Part shown: positions 13,140 through 25,379 of the stretch, in pieces
How positions within the stretch are numbered: position 1 is the first letter of the stretch
How the letters are laid out: each line of letters starts with the position of its first letter
Assembly (NCBI RefSeq): GCF_964340395.1
Contig: NC_135561.1
Location: forward strand, 18,218,240 to 18,282,239
Length of the DNA stretch: 64,000 bases
Source of the DNA: Glandiceps talaboti
Lineage: Eukaryota > Hemichordata > Enteropneusta > Spengelidae
Direction of reading: 5' to 3'
The notes under the pieces: generated by a model
What the model saw: only the letters and a program-made list of their open reading frames with translations
The model's database searches: none
Told to the model about the DNA's origin: nothing
Position numbers and translations under genes: made by a program

Positions 13140-14182
13140 GAAGCTTATTATTACAAAAGATTCGTTAAAACTCAAACTTAAAACTATAATTTTGCGTGAC
13201 AGTGCAATGTTATCATTCATTTTGAGAAATTACTTTTCTCATAAATTTTCCTCAATTGACGACGTCGTAGTAAAGTTTCATCTCTCGATGACATAATCTT
13301 TGACCTGACATGAAATCTCAGTGACACAATATGGACATTTGAAAATGACTGCTGCCATGTACTCAGCGATAATTATTTGAATCATCAACCCATAAATTCA
13401 CAGATTAATTAGAAAAAAAGAAAGCACACTTTTATGGAATATTTTAATGTCATTACTTTTAAAACCCAAAACGTTCAAAGGATATTTGGGTATAGGTTTT
13501 GCTGCATATTTATATGTAAAAGATACTCACACTCTTGTACTTACTGAAACACACTTAACCACCACTCAGAATTGGCTGAACTGAAACCTCTGGTACCGAG
13601 ATATAACCCAGAAACTAATCAGATGACATAATTTATCATACGGGATTTTCATGTTAGACATCAAAATAAAATAAAAAAATATTTTATTTTCGCCCGCCCC
13701 TATTATTTTGCAGAACAGCACTCTCTCTGGCCATAATAAGCAAGTATCTGGACTGTCGAAGTCGTGGCGGCGACGATTACGCTTGGTCACGAATATAGCA
13801 TTTCTTTCTTCACGGAAGTTATTCAAGTTGAGGGAATGGTTTTAGAGAAGAAGTAAAAGAACCTGGGAAAGGGCATGTTACTAGGAAGCCAACAAAAAGA
13901 AGACAGAGAGGAGAGGTAGAGAATCATGAAGACGGTTTTTAGAAGAAAAAAAATCGACCGTCCGACCCATAGTTGATGAATATGAATAAGTAATGAGAAA
14001 CAAGAAAACTAGGGACACCCTATATATCATTTAGTGAACTCACGTGTCAGGCAGATACTAGTAAGGTCAAATTCAACTTGGTGGTCTGAATTTGGAATAG
14101 ATAACATATCAACCCCATGTAACACACCGAGTTTGTCAACAAACTACTTGAACGCTTCATGTGCCCGTGGACATGCGCAATG

Positions 14183-14215
<33 letters not shown>

Positions 14216-15960
14216 TACATACATACATACATACATACATACATACATACATACATACATACATACACACATATATTTTTAATTTTTCTGGTTGAAAATT
14301 ATGATGACGTGTCAATGACGTGTCAGGAATTGTTGCAAGTAAAATAGAAACTTTCTTGAATTAATTAAATTAATTAGTTTGGAAAGATTTTGACACAGAG
14401 TGGTAGATAAATGATCGGCGGTGCCTCAGTTTACTGAATCAATCAATGAAATATTTGTACAAATAATTTACATACTAGTATACGAAAGTTTGAGATTGTT
14501 GAAAGAACTATCTCCTAGAATGATCACTTGATATTAAGCATGTACACCAAAAATTAGCACTATTACTCAAGTCCTTTCGCTAAAAGTAAAAGTTATCAAA
14601 ATCACTAAAAACTTTGCTATGCGAAAGCTAATTCCATATCCATTTGAAAGAATGAAAAAAATGTTTTAGGTTCGCCATCTTGGTTTCAAGGAAACCGGCA
14701 ATCTTTCGGATTATAAACATTTAATATTATTTTGACATCGATTTCCAAATATTTGCATGGTGACCCCCTCGATCTTAACTGAGAATAAGTTTGAGTTTTC
14801 TTTAAGATGAGTATCAACAAAAGTTTTGAAGTGTTTATATCCGATGTACATATTACGTTAACTTGGATGACCTTGTTAGCCGTGACGCGAAGTGGCCAGG
14901 GACCAATAGTAGTATTAGTACAGTATCAAGCATTGGTAATATATACACAGAGCTATTATAAGAGTCACTGTGGTTAATCGCCACAGTATTGATTCTATAT
15001 TGTCCTTGTCAAGTTGAAACGATTTTTACGTGACCCAAGTGTTTCCAACTCCTGGTTTCTAACTACACATCATGGTACAAACATACCGTACTATTCGGTG
15101 AATACAAAACAACTATGCGTTCCCCTTTGTCAAAGTTCTGATTCAGTACGAGAAAATGTAACCAATGTCGAGACACGACCCTGCCAGTCTAAAATGTGAT
15201 GAGAAACAGAATACTGAAACATCGATCACTTTTTAAAGAGAGTCGCTTCTCAGATAATTTCGTTCGCAGAAACGAATACCATGTGTATCTTCGTCCTTTG
15301 CCTAACAGTGTCGTGACGTCATAGTTGGAAAGATACGTGGGTTTGTATGCAGAATACGTTCCGTCTTCTCCCCATGGATTGTTTAGAGTGTTTGTTTGTC
15401 TTGTTCTCTGGGCTATTATCACCTTGAGGTCACTAGGGCATGTCTCAATAATAAAAGGGGTTTGTACGAATTTTCTCTGGAGTATTTTCCAACTCAGAGC
15501 ACACTCAACGTTGAAAAGGGCGAAACATTCCATGGATATCGACATGCCTTACATCACATCACAGCCATATTTGGGCAATGCCATTGGACAGTGGGAAAAG
15601 CTGGCTAGCTTAGGCAGTTCCCTCCGCTTCCAACGCTGCACTCGTATGATGCGCCAAGAATAGCAGACTTGGCCAGACCCCGGATCACCATCCCCCGGGT
15701 GTCCTGTACCTGAACTTGGCAAAAAGTTGGACCCGTAGAAGGTAACCTGGATTTTGTTTTAAAACTTTGATTATACCAAGAGATCCCAGTTTTACATTGG
15801 AATTCTTCACTCTTAGAATCTACTGATCAAACCATTCATTACTGTTACAAGATATCAGACCCGTTTTTTTTGTCTGTTCATGTCAAGATAGTGTGTATTT
15901 TACCGCCACTGTTTCATTCTGAATTTCTGTAACGTTTGGATCACACGTACCTTGTTTTGC
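13140..15960. other. Non-coding upstream region of the two-exon gene
   Basis: No exon can be supported before the acceptor at 15961-15962. Since that acceptor precedes the first start codon, at least one 5' untranslated exon probably lies in this region or further upstream, but I could not pick out its donor. An (AC)n/(ATAC)n microsatellite occupies 14183-14272. Confidence 0.4.
14183..14272. repeat. (AC)n/(ATAC)n microsatellite
   Basis: Dinucleotide AC array followed by an ATAC tetranucleotide array. Confidence 0.95.
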
Positions 15961-15969
15961 AGGTTGAAC

Positions 15970-16038
15970 ATGGAAGACGACGAGGCAACCCCTAGTTCCC
16001 CTAGTGACAGCCACAGAAGAACCAGAAGATCATATCAC
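15970..16038 (+). CDS. First coding exon of Ser/Tyr/Arg-rich protein gene
   Basis: The exon follows a pyrimidine-rich acceptor (CCTTGTTTTGCAG, ending 15962). It starts translation at the ATG at 15970 after seven untranslated bases and reads 23 codons, MEDDEATPSSPSDSHRRTRR then Ser-Tyr-His. A GTATGT donor follows at 16039. The exon ends on a whole codon, and the exon at 25380 begins on a whole codon after its own acceptor, so the two join in frame to a 584-residue protein. The joint reads ...RRSYH-VSSSASPEKY... The phase match, start codon and splice signals support this model, but no transcript evidence is available. Function unknown. Confidence 0.65.
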
Positions 16039-17519
16039 GTATGTTCATTTTATCTTCTCTTTTTTTACAATTTTTTTCTAAAAATCCTTATCGAAGTTAT
16101 TTTATTCTGTACTATAATGGGCCAGGGTGTATCTAAACTCAGTCGACAAGTATAGCACCGAGTGTATTCAACATTGCCCGCATGTGTTTTATAAAAGGGT
16201 CAACACAGGTTGATATATACGGATACAGAACACTGAATCTATTGAGATTGTTGCATGCACCACTCCGTATATTATAGGGTTGCATTGTCATTCTAAAATC
16301 ACTCCCATTCAAATCTCTGACCTTATGTTCGTCTTTTTCGCAATAATAATCAATCAATGTCGCTTATGTGTCATACATCAACCCATTATCTTTTTCCCTT
16401 AGAGGAAATTAATGACACCATTTACCCGTAGTCTTCCGATTATACCAAAATAAATGACCAGGTGCTCGTAATCGTTAACGATAGCGTCTACAGGTAGTGC
16501 ATTATTTGTTTGAAACGACACAGGTCAGAACATGCATATATACACACACAACACAGTACAGAGAGAGTGTAGATACTTCAGAAGGAACGTTGAGGGTTTA
16601 TATGAGATTTTCTCAAACCGAAAACACCCTAAGAAAGCCTCAACTGGAATATTTCGGTATCTGAGTCAGCTGATAAAGATAGACTTATATAAAACGATAC
16701 GGCATAACTTTAGGGGAGTATCAACCAGTCGATGGTTACACCTACTAGGTCAAGACATTGTACAGAGACCTTACTTTGATTCCAACGGATTTGAATATAG
16801 ATGTTTTACGAGTCACTGATACAGTGACGTGACTGGGATAATGTTTTCGTATTGACTATTAAAGTTGTACTTTTTTTACTATGGCCTATTCATTATGTAA
16901 TGTAACCTGCGTGTCAGCTTGTCTGGTACAGTGGTAGTGGTTACAGCAAAACTGAGAGGATTAAGTTGGTTGAATTTGAACAGATCGTAAAAGAATGAAT
17001 GGTTTGTACTCTTGAAAGGGTTAAGTCAACAGCGACAAAGACGAATAGAAGAACAATAGAAATAACATGAGGACCTCCCGGCTATTTCGACAATTTGTTT
17101 GTTAATTGTCGGTAATTGCAAATTAATTTGGTGACGGTTTTGACATTTCTCACAAGCTGATTGTACAAAAGCGAATGACAGAACTGAATACAACAACGCT
17201 TTACTCTCAAGAGGTCATGAGGCAAGGCTGAACTCGGCTCGATGATAAAACTTTATATATCCAATTATGGCTGCCTCGTTTTCAATTTCTGTTTAAGGCT
17301 ATTACATTGCTGTGTTTCTCTCAGTATGTTCGTGCCTATCAGTAGACATTGAAATCAATTATTTATTTACGGCAAGGAGGGGGGTGTTACACAATGCTGT
17401 GAATGAGAAGAGAGAGAAATGCAGTAAAAATATATTTAGAGAAAAAAAATATTTGTATTTGTATGGAAATATAAATTGAGGAGATTAACCTCTCATCTTC
17501 CTTATCTTATAGTAAATTA

Positions 17520-17652
17520 TTACCACCACACATCACCAACAACATCACCACCAACATCACCTACTACATGACCACCACCACAACCACCACCTCATCATCA
17601 CAACCACCACCATCATCACATCAACATCATCATCATCATCCCCATCAACACC

Positions 17653-17734
<82 letters not shown>

Positions 17735-17765
17735 GCGACGACGACGACGACGACGACGACGACAA
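17520..17765. repeat. Compound CAN/CGA trinucleotide microsatellite
   Basis: Blocks of ACC/CAC, CAT, CAA and finally CGA repeats follow each other. The poly-Thr/His/Gln/Arg translation from 17568 has no coding context and lies inside a predicted intron. Confidence 0.95.
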
Positions 17766-19036
17766 TGAATACAACTCAATAACGATCAAACTTATTCAGT
17801 TCAAAATCTAGGGTATTGAAAATAAGTTATCACAAGAAAGACTGCAAATGTAAATATAGGACTAAAGGGTCAATGTACTATCAACCATGTACTTTCGTGG
17901 CGTAAGTTTAAACAGTCCTACCTGCTGGAAATAGATCTACTCATATTACATGTTGACGTGAAATATTATTTTTTCAGTTTTCAATTTCACAAAACAGTAA
18001 GGAACGCTCGATTAATGTTATTCTAGAATTATTGTTGTAGAGTGGATTACACTGAATCATTCGTGATCTGCTAGCCTTGTCAAGCAGGATCGAAGACGAT
18101 CATTGTACAATATTGTTTACGAAATCTTATCCCCTGAGTGCCGTCAGGTCCCCGGTGTCTCGTAGTATAAAGGCCAGCATCTGTAAATACATTGTCTGTA
18201 TACCGGTTACGTGTAATTGTCACACGCCCTTACGAGGTCGTATCTGGGCATATTGGTCTGTTTAGCGTACATGGATAGCATGTGAGCACACGTGAACAAT
18301 TTCGATATAAAAACTTTGTGTTTTTTCTCAGATTGCATCATCCATTGATACAGAAAAACTTATCATAGATACATCTCGAAAACAAAATGTGTGTTTTGTA
18401 TGACGCTACCAAATCATAAAAGTGTAAATTGTAATTTGGGGGTGGGGTGGGAGGGGGGGATGGGTGTCGCCTATACTATACAAATACATATAAAGCATAA
18501 CAAGTGAGAAGAAACGGGCGTTTAGATACAACTTCTACAAACAAGTTACACTCCCCTTGTAAAAATGACATGTACCTAAAATAGTAAAATATAGTTACTT
18601 CGGAACGGTAAATCAGAAACGAATGCGACTATATTTTACTGTCCTATTGATTCTTGGAACCACGAACCATAAACTAGTATTTTCCATAAACGTATCTACA
18701 CTTCTCCATTGAAAACACAACCACTATCAAAACTTTAAATATTTTGATATGACCTCTCTTACAGTACATGTACTCGGTTCCACATCGTCACTGATGTCAA
18801 TACATCATATGATCTACCATATGTCGAATCTATTACATGTGACTAATATAAGTCCATAATACAATTGACTGGAGTAGTCTGGAGTAGTTGTAGTCGTTGT
18901 TGTTTTGAAAGACATGGTATAAATAATATACTAATCGACAGTAGTCGACCCTTAGAGGGGGGTCTTTAGGTCATAACCACCAATGGGTTAATTTATAGTG
19001 AACTACCACTTGAGTATTAAAGCTGGCATACTTGTA

Positions 19037-19130
19037 CTACTACTGTACCACCACTACTGTACCACTACTGTACCACTACTGTACCACTACTATACCACTA
19101 CAGTACCACTACTGTACCACTACTATACAT
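19037..19130. repeat. 12-bp tandem repeat (TACTGTACCACT)
   Basis: About eight imperfect copies of TACTGTACCACT or a TATACCACT variant. Confidence 0.85.
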
Positions 19131-19436
19131 GTACCACTAATTAAAGTCAGAATAATTGTAAACTGTTACCACGACTTTACATGTCTATTTCAAATGCAGC
19201 CGTTTTGGTTTTTTTCATCCTCAATTCATCTTAGTGGAATTCAAAGTTTGTATATTAGTGTAGTTTCAAAGTTTATAATTTGTTTTACCGTGTTTACAGC
19301 AGTTGACTTAATCCCTGTGCTTGGTTTGTAGTCGGATACATGACGTTGAGTGATTGCCTAACTAACATTATCAGTGTATTACATCATATTGCATTACATT
19401 TGATAACATAACATAACATACCATAATTAACATGAG

Positions 19437-19537
19437 ATAAGATAAGATAAGATAAGATAAGATAAGATAAGATAAGATAAGATAACATTACATTACATTA
19501 CATTACATTACATTACATTACATTACATTACATTACC
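19437..19537. repeat. (GATAA)n then (CATTA)n microsatellites
   Basis: Two abutting pentanucleotide arrays. The GATAA unit is the same as the 3' tail of the LINE at 43904, but no LINE body adjoins it here. Confidence 0.95.
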
Positions 19538-20329
19538 GACAACAGCGACAAATTAAACAGTCACTCTATGTCCAGGGAAGTAGATAACAGTCAATAGCCG
19601 GATAAAACAACCACACTCATTCTTGCATCGTTGACTGACAGTATATTTTGGATTATCTTTTTTGAAAATCAGAAACATAGAGAAAGTTTTGAATTTTTAA
19701 AAACAATTATAACCAGGGGTGTAGATAACAGCAAATTAAATACATCTACTAGTTTCTTTTCGTAACATTTTACCAGCTATTAAATCTTACTTTTAGTTAT
19801 AAGTTTCCTGACTGGTATGATATATATTTCAAAACTACGTCTTTAGATCTTCAACCGATTCCAAAAATTAGCCACATCCCTGATTTCCGGCAAAATCCCA
19901 TTTCATGACAGAATGTTGTCGCAGTGTATCTCGATATTACAAAATAATATAAATCCCCATTTTAACGAGACCCAATACGTGTTGTGTTGACGTAATCGTT
20001 CTGTAGCTAGCAAAGCCATCAAACTGTAAGTAGTCATCTACCGAAAGGTTGTGAGCCACCACTGTTTTCCATCAGTACGCATGTGCGTATAGTTTTCGAG
20101 GTCAGAAGGAGGCATGGTGCGGTCAACAACTTGGTGTGCATTGTTCGCATTCCTATCGCATACACACATTTGAAAACTATCAAGGGAATATCTCTACTTA
20201 GATGTAGGAAAAAATTGCATACAGCAGAGAGATGACAGATTGTCCGTGTTGTTATTAAATTAAATGACATAGTCCCTCTATATATCCCAATATAAAAGCT
20301 TTTTAACATTGCAACCATATCTTTATCAT

Positions 20330-20386
20330 CCATCCATCCATCCATCCATCTATCCATCCATCCATCCATCTATCCATCTATCTAAC
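20330..20386. repeat. (ATCC)n/(ATCT)n microsatellite
   Basis: Tetranucleotide array with ATCT interruptions. Confidence 0.93.
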
Positions 20387-22445
20387 CTACCAAATCTAAT
20401 CTAATATAGTCTAATCTAGACAATAATTTCTAAACAGCTTGCGTAGTTCATTTTGTTCATACTCAACATTGAAATTGCTTGATAATTTACGATAGCCTTT
20501 GATGATTACCTAATTAACAAATTATAACGAGTGCGTTATGTACCTCATTTTGATTGACAACGTTACCATTGCAAATCTTACAGTGATCAGGTATTTGTTT
20601 CGTTTGGCGAAACATGCTGTCCTGTATTTCGGTATTGTCGTAAAATCACCGAGACTTTTTGTAGCAACGTGACCCCCACCCTTTGAGGACCTGTTGCGAT
20701 ACAACAACGACAACACCCCCCACCCCCGCGCCTCTTGGAAACTTGTTCCGAAAGAGTGATTTTGGCTCGCGATTCTGGCCTCTATGTAGAGTTCATGGAA
20801 AGGCCTGAGGGGAACATACTTTCAAACGTGTATTTGCACGAAGGGATAGTTTTTATAACAGCTGAATCCAGCTGCTGTATTCACTAACATTTGTGCCCTG
20901 TTACATTACTACATACGACATTATGATCTCATACATCCAACAACTAATCCTTTCCGATCACATTGAGTTTATGTACACCACGCATGCTCCGACCATCTTC
21001 TCGTGACTTATTCAGTCATTGTAAATTTACCATTCTCCCCCAAGAACATAAAACGAAGTTAATTTTATCAATACCAGTAATGTTGTGAACGTACATGTAC
21101 AAAGTTAGTTATGAAATACGTAAATCGCCAATTAGCTATAATTTCCCAGGGTTCAATTCGCGTCCATTCAGAGTCCCAGGAGATTTCATCTCTCTCTTTT
21201 TTAGGCATGCAGCCTAAAGCTAAATATAAGTATTTCTCCTAGGACTTTAACACGTGCTTAATGAATGTATGATAGTGTCCAGCCACATGTCGCCTTTTAG
21301 CCCAACGATCATGCATTCATTCTCACGAACATATGTATCTTCTGTTTTGAATCTTCGACTGGTTTCGCACCTCAGCAGATCGTTTAACTTTCGTGATAGG
21401 AAAAGCCTTTATGGAAGCTGTTTAACATTTCTAAACTATACTATTTAGAACTACAGTGCATATTTCCGGATAAATGATATGACGTCACATTGTAAACGAT
21501 GTCGGCCAATAACGATATATCATTTACTATGGTACCATGAAGTAAAAGTTCCTACATAGGTAGATGGCACAGACATCATCAGTCATACATGACAGCATGA
21601 ATACGTACAAATAACTAGTTTTATTGTGATGATAAACAGAATTTTACAAAGACGCCAGACATTTTTTTTAGAGTAATCTTAAGTCACAACAGCTCATCAA
21701 TGCTGCTAACTCTAGAATGTCTTTCATAAACTATCGTGTTCCCTATCGTGTTCATCATCACCACCACCATCACCACCACCACCACTACCTTCTTCTCCCC
21801 CTTCTAATTATGGACGATAACACTACAATTGTTATCTGCCTTTTAACGTCGTTAACAATAGACAGCCTACCATACAGAGCAAGAAATATGTACCCATACA
21901 TTTACTGTCTATAAAAGAAAATTGTTTGACGAGAAAGTCGAAAGTGATGTCAACGTTCAGACGGTCAGACAGAAATAGATCGCGTGCTAACTAGATATTC
22001 ATAGTGTGGGTCAAAGGTCACCAGATACAGCGAGATATATAGATGGATTTACGGTGTGAAATATCTAGAGTCAGTCAGTCATTGAGTGGATATTAGTCTT
22101 ATAGTCTAAACAAAAGTGAAAAAAACAGACGTTGTTCTACTTACTTGTGAAATAAAGAAACATATTTCATCCAAAAACCGGATATACAATCAAACTTAGG
22201 AAAATATTTACAGCATAATTCCGACACGTACATTTTCACAGTTAGTCACACTATTAGCATTTGAAAGATGTCAACGAGTATATGTGTAGTCATCTAATGA
22301 ACTATGCTTAGGTTGAATGAGGAAAGAAGATGAATTTCATTGCTAGTCGATGCTGCGAGACTTAATGCAAACAAATTCGCTGTTTATTTAGGACAGTTAA
22401 TTTTTATTCAATGACACTTTTCGAACGTGTAACGGTTATACATTT

Positions 22446-22447
<2 letters not shown>

Positions 22448-22526
<79 letters not shown>
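22448..22526. repeat. (AC)n then (AT)n microsatellite
   Basis: An AC array with one GC interruption is followed by about twenty AT units. Confidence 0.95.
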
Positions 22527-22527
<1 letters not shown>

Positions 22528-24286
22528 CTATATAATCAACAATGAAAGAATGAAAGAAACGAACAAAACTTAACTAAAATCCCAACGTAATGGTGCTTTA
22601 TCAGCGATTAAATTGCTTTCAATTTCTTATTTCCATATATAGAATCGCATGTAATATAGCCCTTGTTGAGGTACTGACATGCCAAATACTGTCAAATATT
22701 AAATTATTACATCTTAATAAACTTAACGCATATTTGTTCTTAGTTTTATCGATTCGTTTTTGGACGACGAATAAATAGTCCACATGTAATATCATTTACA
22801 ACTTACAGTGATTTGTTTTATGCCAAAGAGAAACTAGACCGTGTAACAAAAGCCACCGCAGTGATATGTAAGAGCTAACGGGACGAGTTCTAATCTCAAC
22901 AGCTGAGAATGTTAAAAGTCATTTAGTGTAGCCGCTGTCACGTTGTCGCATCTGTAGTACTAATATGTCACATATGTGATGTCACTCCATCGGTACGTGA
23001 AAGCCCGTCATTTTCGGCAAACTAAAGAAATGTTGTCAAAATATTTACATTAACAATGAATCATTAAATGACTGTGCGAGCGACGCCCTTAGTGGACGGA
23101 TCGAAATGCCACATTTCATACCTTTGTTTTTATTTTACCGTCTCCAAAGTAACTACATTTTACTGTCCTACTGATTCTTGGACCATGAATAATATAATTC
23201 TCTGTAATAAATATTGAATTGTGACTCTTGTAACTGTGGAATACATTAAACGGTTCAACAAACACTCCCTTGCAACAGATATTTTTTTTCCAAAAACAAT
23301 CATCTGTGCGAGATAGAGAATTTTTTCCCTCTCGCTGAAATAGCTCTGGCCGACTGCATGCGTTGTATCATTGCCGCTAAGAGGTGTGATGGGTTTTACG
23401 ACGCTGAAGTCTGATAACACGGAAATTCGGTTACATTCATACCATTCATACACTTGAATTCATTTGTTTACTGATAATCATGATTCGTAAATTATAACCA
23501 TTCATAATATCTGTGTGTGAATTATCGTCCGACCACACTGGGGGTCAACGTCGTAAACGACAGGCTTCTTTACGGCACCGTCCAACAAAACGTACCCACC
23601 AAGAGGCAGGCAGAAATACGTGCTCTGGCTTTGCGAAAATGACCGGGGGTCTGCTTTACGTTGACTTAGTCACAGGAAAGAGGGGGATATCACACTTGTC
23701 GAACTTTCAAGATATGATGTGCTCCGTGGTTAATTAGCAAAATAATACATTGCAAATGAGACTTTCTTTCCAAAATCCCTTGAGCAACATGGTTTTGGTT
23801 TTGGTATTTCATTATTTCACTGTGCGGGTGTTCCCTGTCAGAAAAATCAGAATCATATACAAAGCAACCCACCGTATTCTATATTTAGTGTACCGAGACC
23901 AGTTGTACGTTACAAGTCGTGAACTATGACCTTTGTGGTATTATTACTAATATATCGGGTGCAGTGTATTTCTTAAGTAACAGTTCGAAAAGACTATATA
24001 TTCCAAATGATATAGGAATCGTTGTAAGGATAGAACGAACTTATAGTAAGGACGATACGAATCCATACTAGGAATTTGAAAACGTTGTCACGGGCCAAAT
24101 ATTGAAATTAATTGGAAGAAATTGAAGGGATTATCAGTAAAAATATTAAGATAAAAAATAAATAAGTAAATAAAAATAAAGTCATTAAAGTGGTGATTGA
24201 AACGACATTAGATTCTTTATCGATATTTATAGGGATGTGTCGGTATTTTGTATACCTTGAATCACGGTGTTGATGTCCATAGAATT

Positions 24287-24312
24287 GATTGATTGATTGA
24301 TTGATTGATTGT
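24287..24312. repeat. (GATT)n microsatellite
   Basis: About six copies of GATT. Confidence 0.9.
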
Positions 24313-24798
24313 ATTGTAACAAACAGTGACCAAACATCACAGAAAATTGTCTAAAAACAACCACGGTCAGAAACAGTGTGTATCCCCTGAAAGGTTTCAG
24401 CAATCATTTCGATTTCGTTTCGAAATCAGACTTTGAGTTTGTCACTATTAATCGCATTGCTGAGAGTCAGTCTGACATGTAACCAGCAATAATTCATGGT
24501 ATTTCTAAATGACATTCAATACCATCAAATTGTTGCATTCATATGTCGAGTTTGTCTACCACTGTAATGAGGTCAACTGATTTGTTAATTTGTAAGCAGA
24601 AATATAACTATCAATTTCGGTCTATACTTTATTACATTATCCATGTAGGGGAATGGATGCCGACAAATTGTGAGTTGTCTGCGTCTTCAGCGCTGATACA
24701 CATTCATAGTTTCGAGAACTCAGACTTCGATCGTCGTCCCCGGGTGGGAGGTCTCCGAGCGAATTTTTTCCAGAGCTACATTCCATGACTTTAAGGGA

Positions 24799-24990
24799 TA
24801 TAACGAGTCTTACATTGTTTCCTTTACCATGTTTAAGAAAACCCATTGTCGGTTCAAAGCTGGAAGAAAAATGAAGGCTCGTGAATAACGAGTGTTACAT
24901 TGTTGGCTTTACCTTGTTCAAGAATTAAAAATAAACTTCAACCAATTATCGGTTCAAGATACGAGAAAAAATTATATGAGGGGTCATGAT
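24799..24990. repeat. ~90-bp imperfect tandem duplication
   Basis: Two adjacent diverged copies share AACGAGT-TTACATTGTT, CTTTACC-TGTT-AAGAA and TCGGTTCAA in the same order. The first starts near 24799 and the second near 24886. It lies near the 3' end of the predicted intron. Confidence 0.7.
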
Positions 24991-25379
24991 ACATTTTTTT
25001 AAATTAGAGAACAAAATTATTTGAAAATATAGCCACTGTGTACTTCAAAATGGCCACAAACCAATGCGTTACAAAAAGGTAATTCCAAAGACAACCAGAC
25101 GGTCTAATTGTTTACTGGGATGACCTCAATTTGAACTTGCTAGAATGACAGTACCTTTGAAAACAAGATGGTGGCAAGCAGCTCATTTTTTTTGCTGGTT
25201 GCAAAGAACGAGGAGCAAGCTTTCACGTGAGAAAAGGTGATGGGTGATTCGAGCGACTGTTACAAATCTATCTGGTCCCTGGAATCATGGGAATTTCTTG
25301 CTTGAAAACGAGCACAAGTTGAGTTAGTCATCATAGAAGAATCAATTCCCTAATTGTGGCTTTCTTTTTCTCTTTCTAG

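Larger units (their letters stand above)
16039..25379 (+). other. 9.3 kb intron, repeat-rich
   Basis: Predicted intron with a GTATGT donor and a TTTCTTTTTCTCTTTCTAG acceptor. It contains no convincing exon. It holds trinucleotide (17520-17765), pentanucleotide (19437-19537), (ATCC)n, (AC)n/(AT)n and (GATT)n arrays, a ~42-bp repeat present at both 18629-18672 and 23150-23188, and a ~90-bp imperfect tandem duplication at 24799-24990. A further non-coding or alternative exon inside it cannot be excluded. Confidence 0.6.

Noticed and set aside
15014-15663. Several 60-118 codon frames on both strands
   Set aside because: Overlapping frames on both strands with no domain, no consistent splice model and no repeat of known families; likely chance.
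17568-17768. Poly-Thr/Ser/His/Gln/Arg open frame
   Set aside because: Trinucleotide microsatellite inside a predicted intron.
21100-21190. GGGTTCAATTCGCG resembling a tRNA B box
   Set aside because: No matching A box or acceptor stem could be paired around it.
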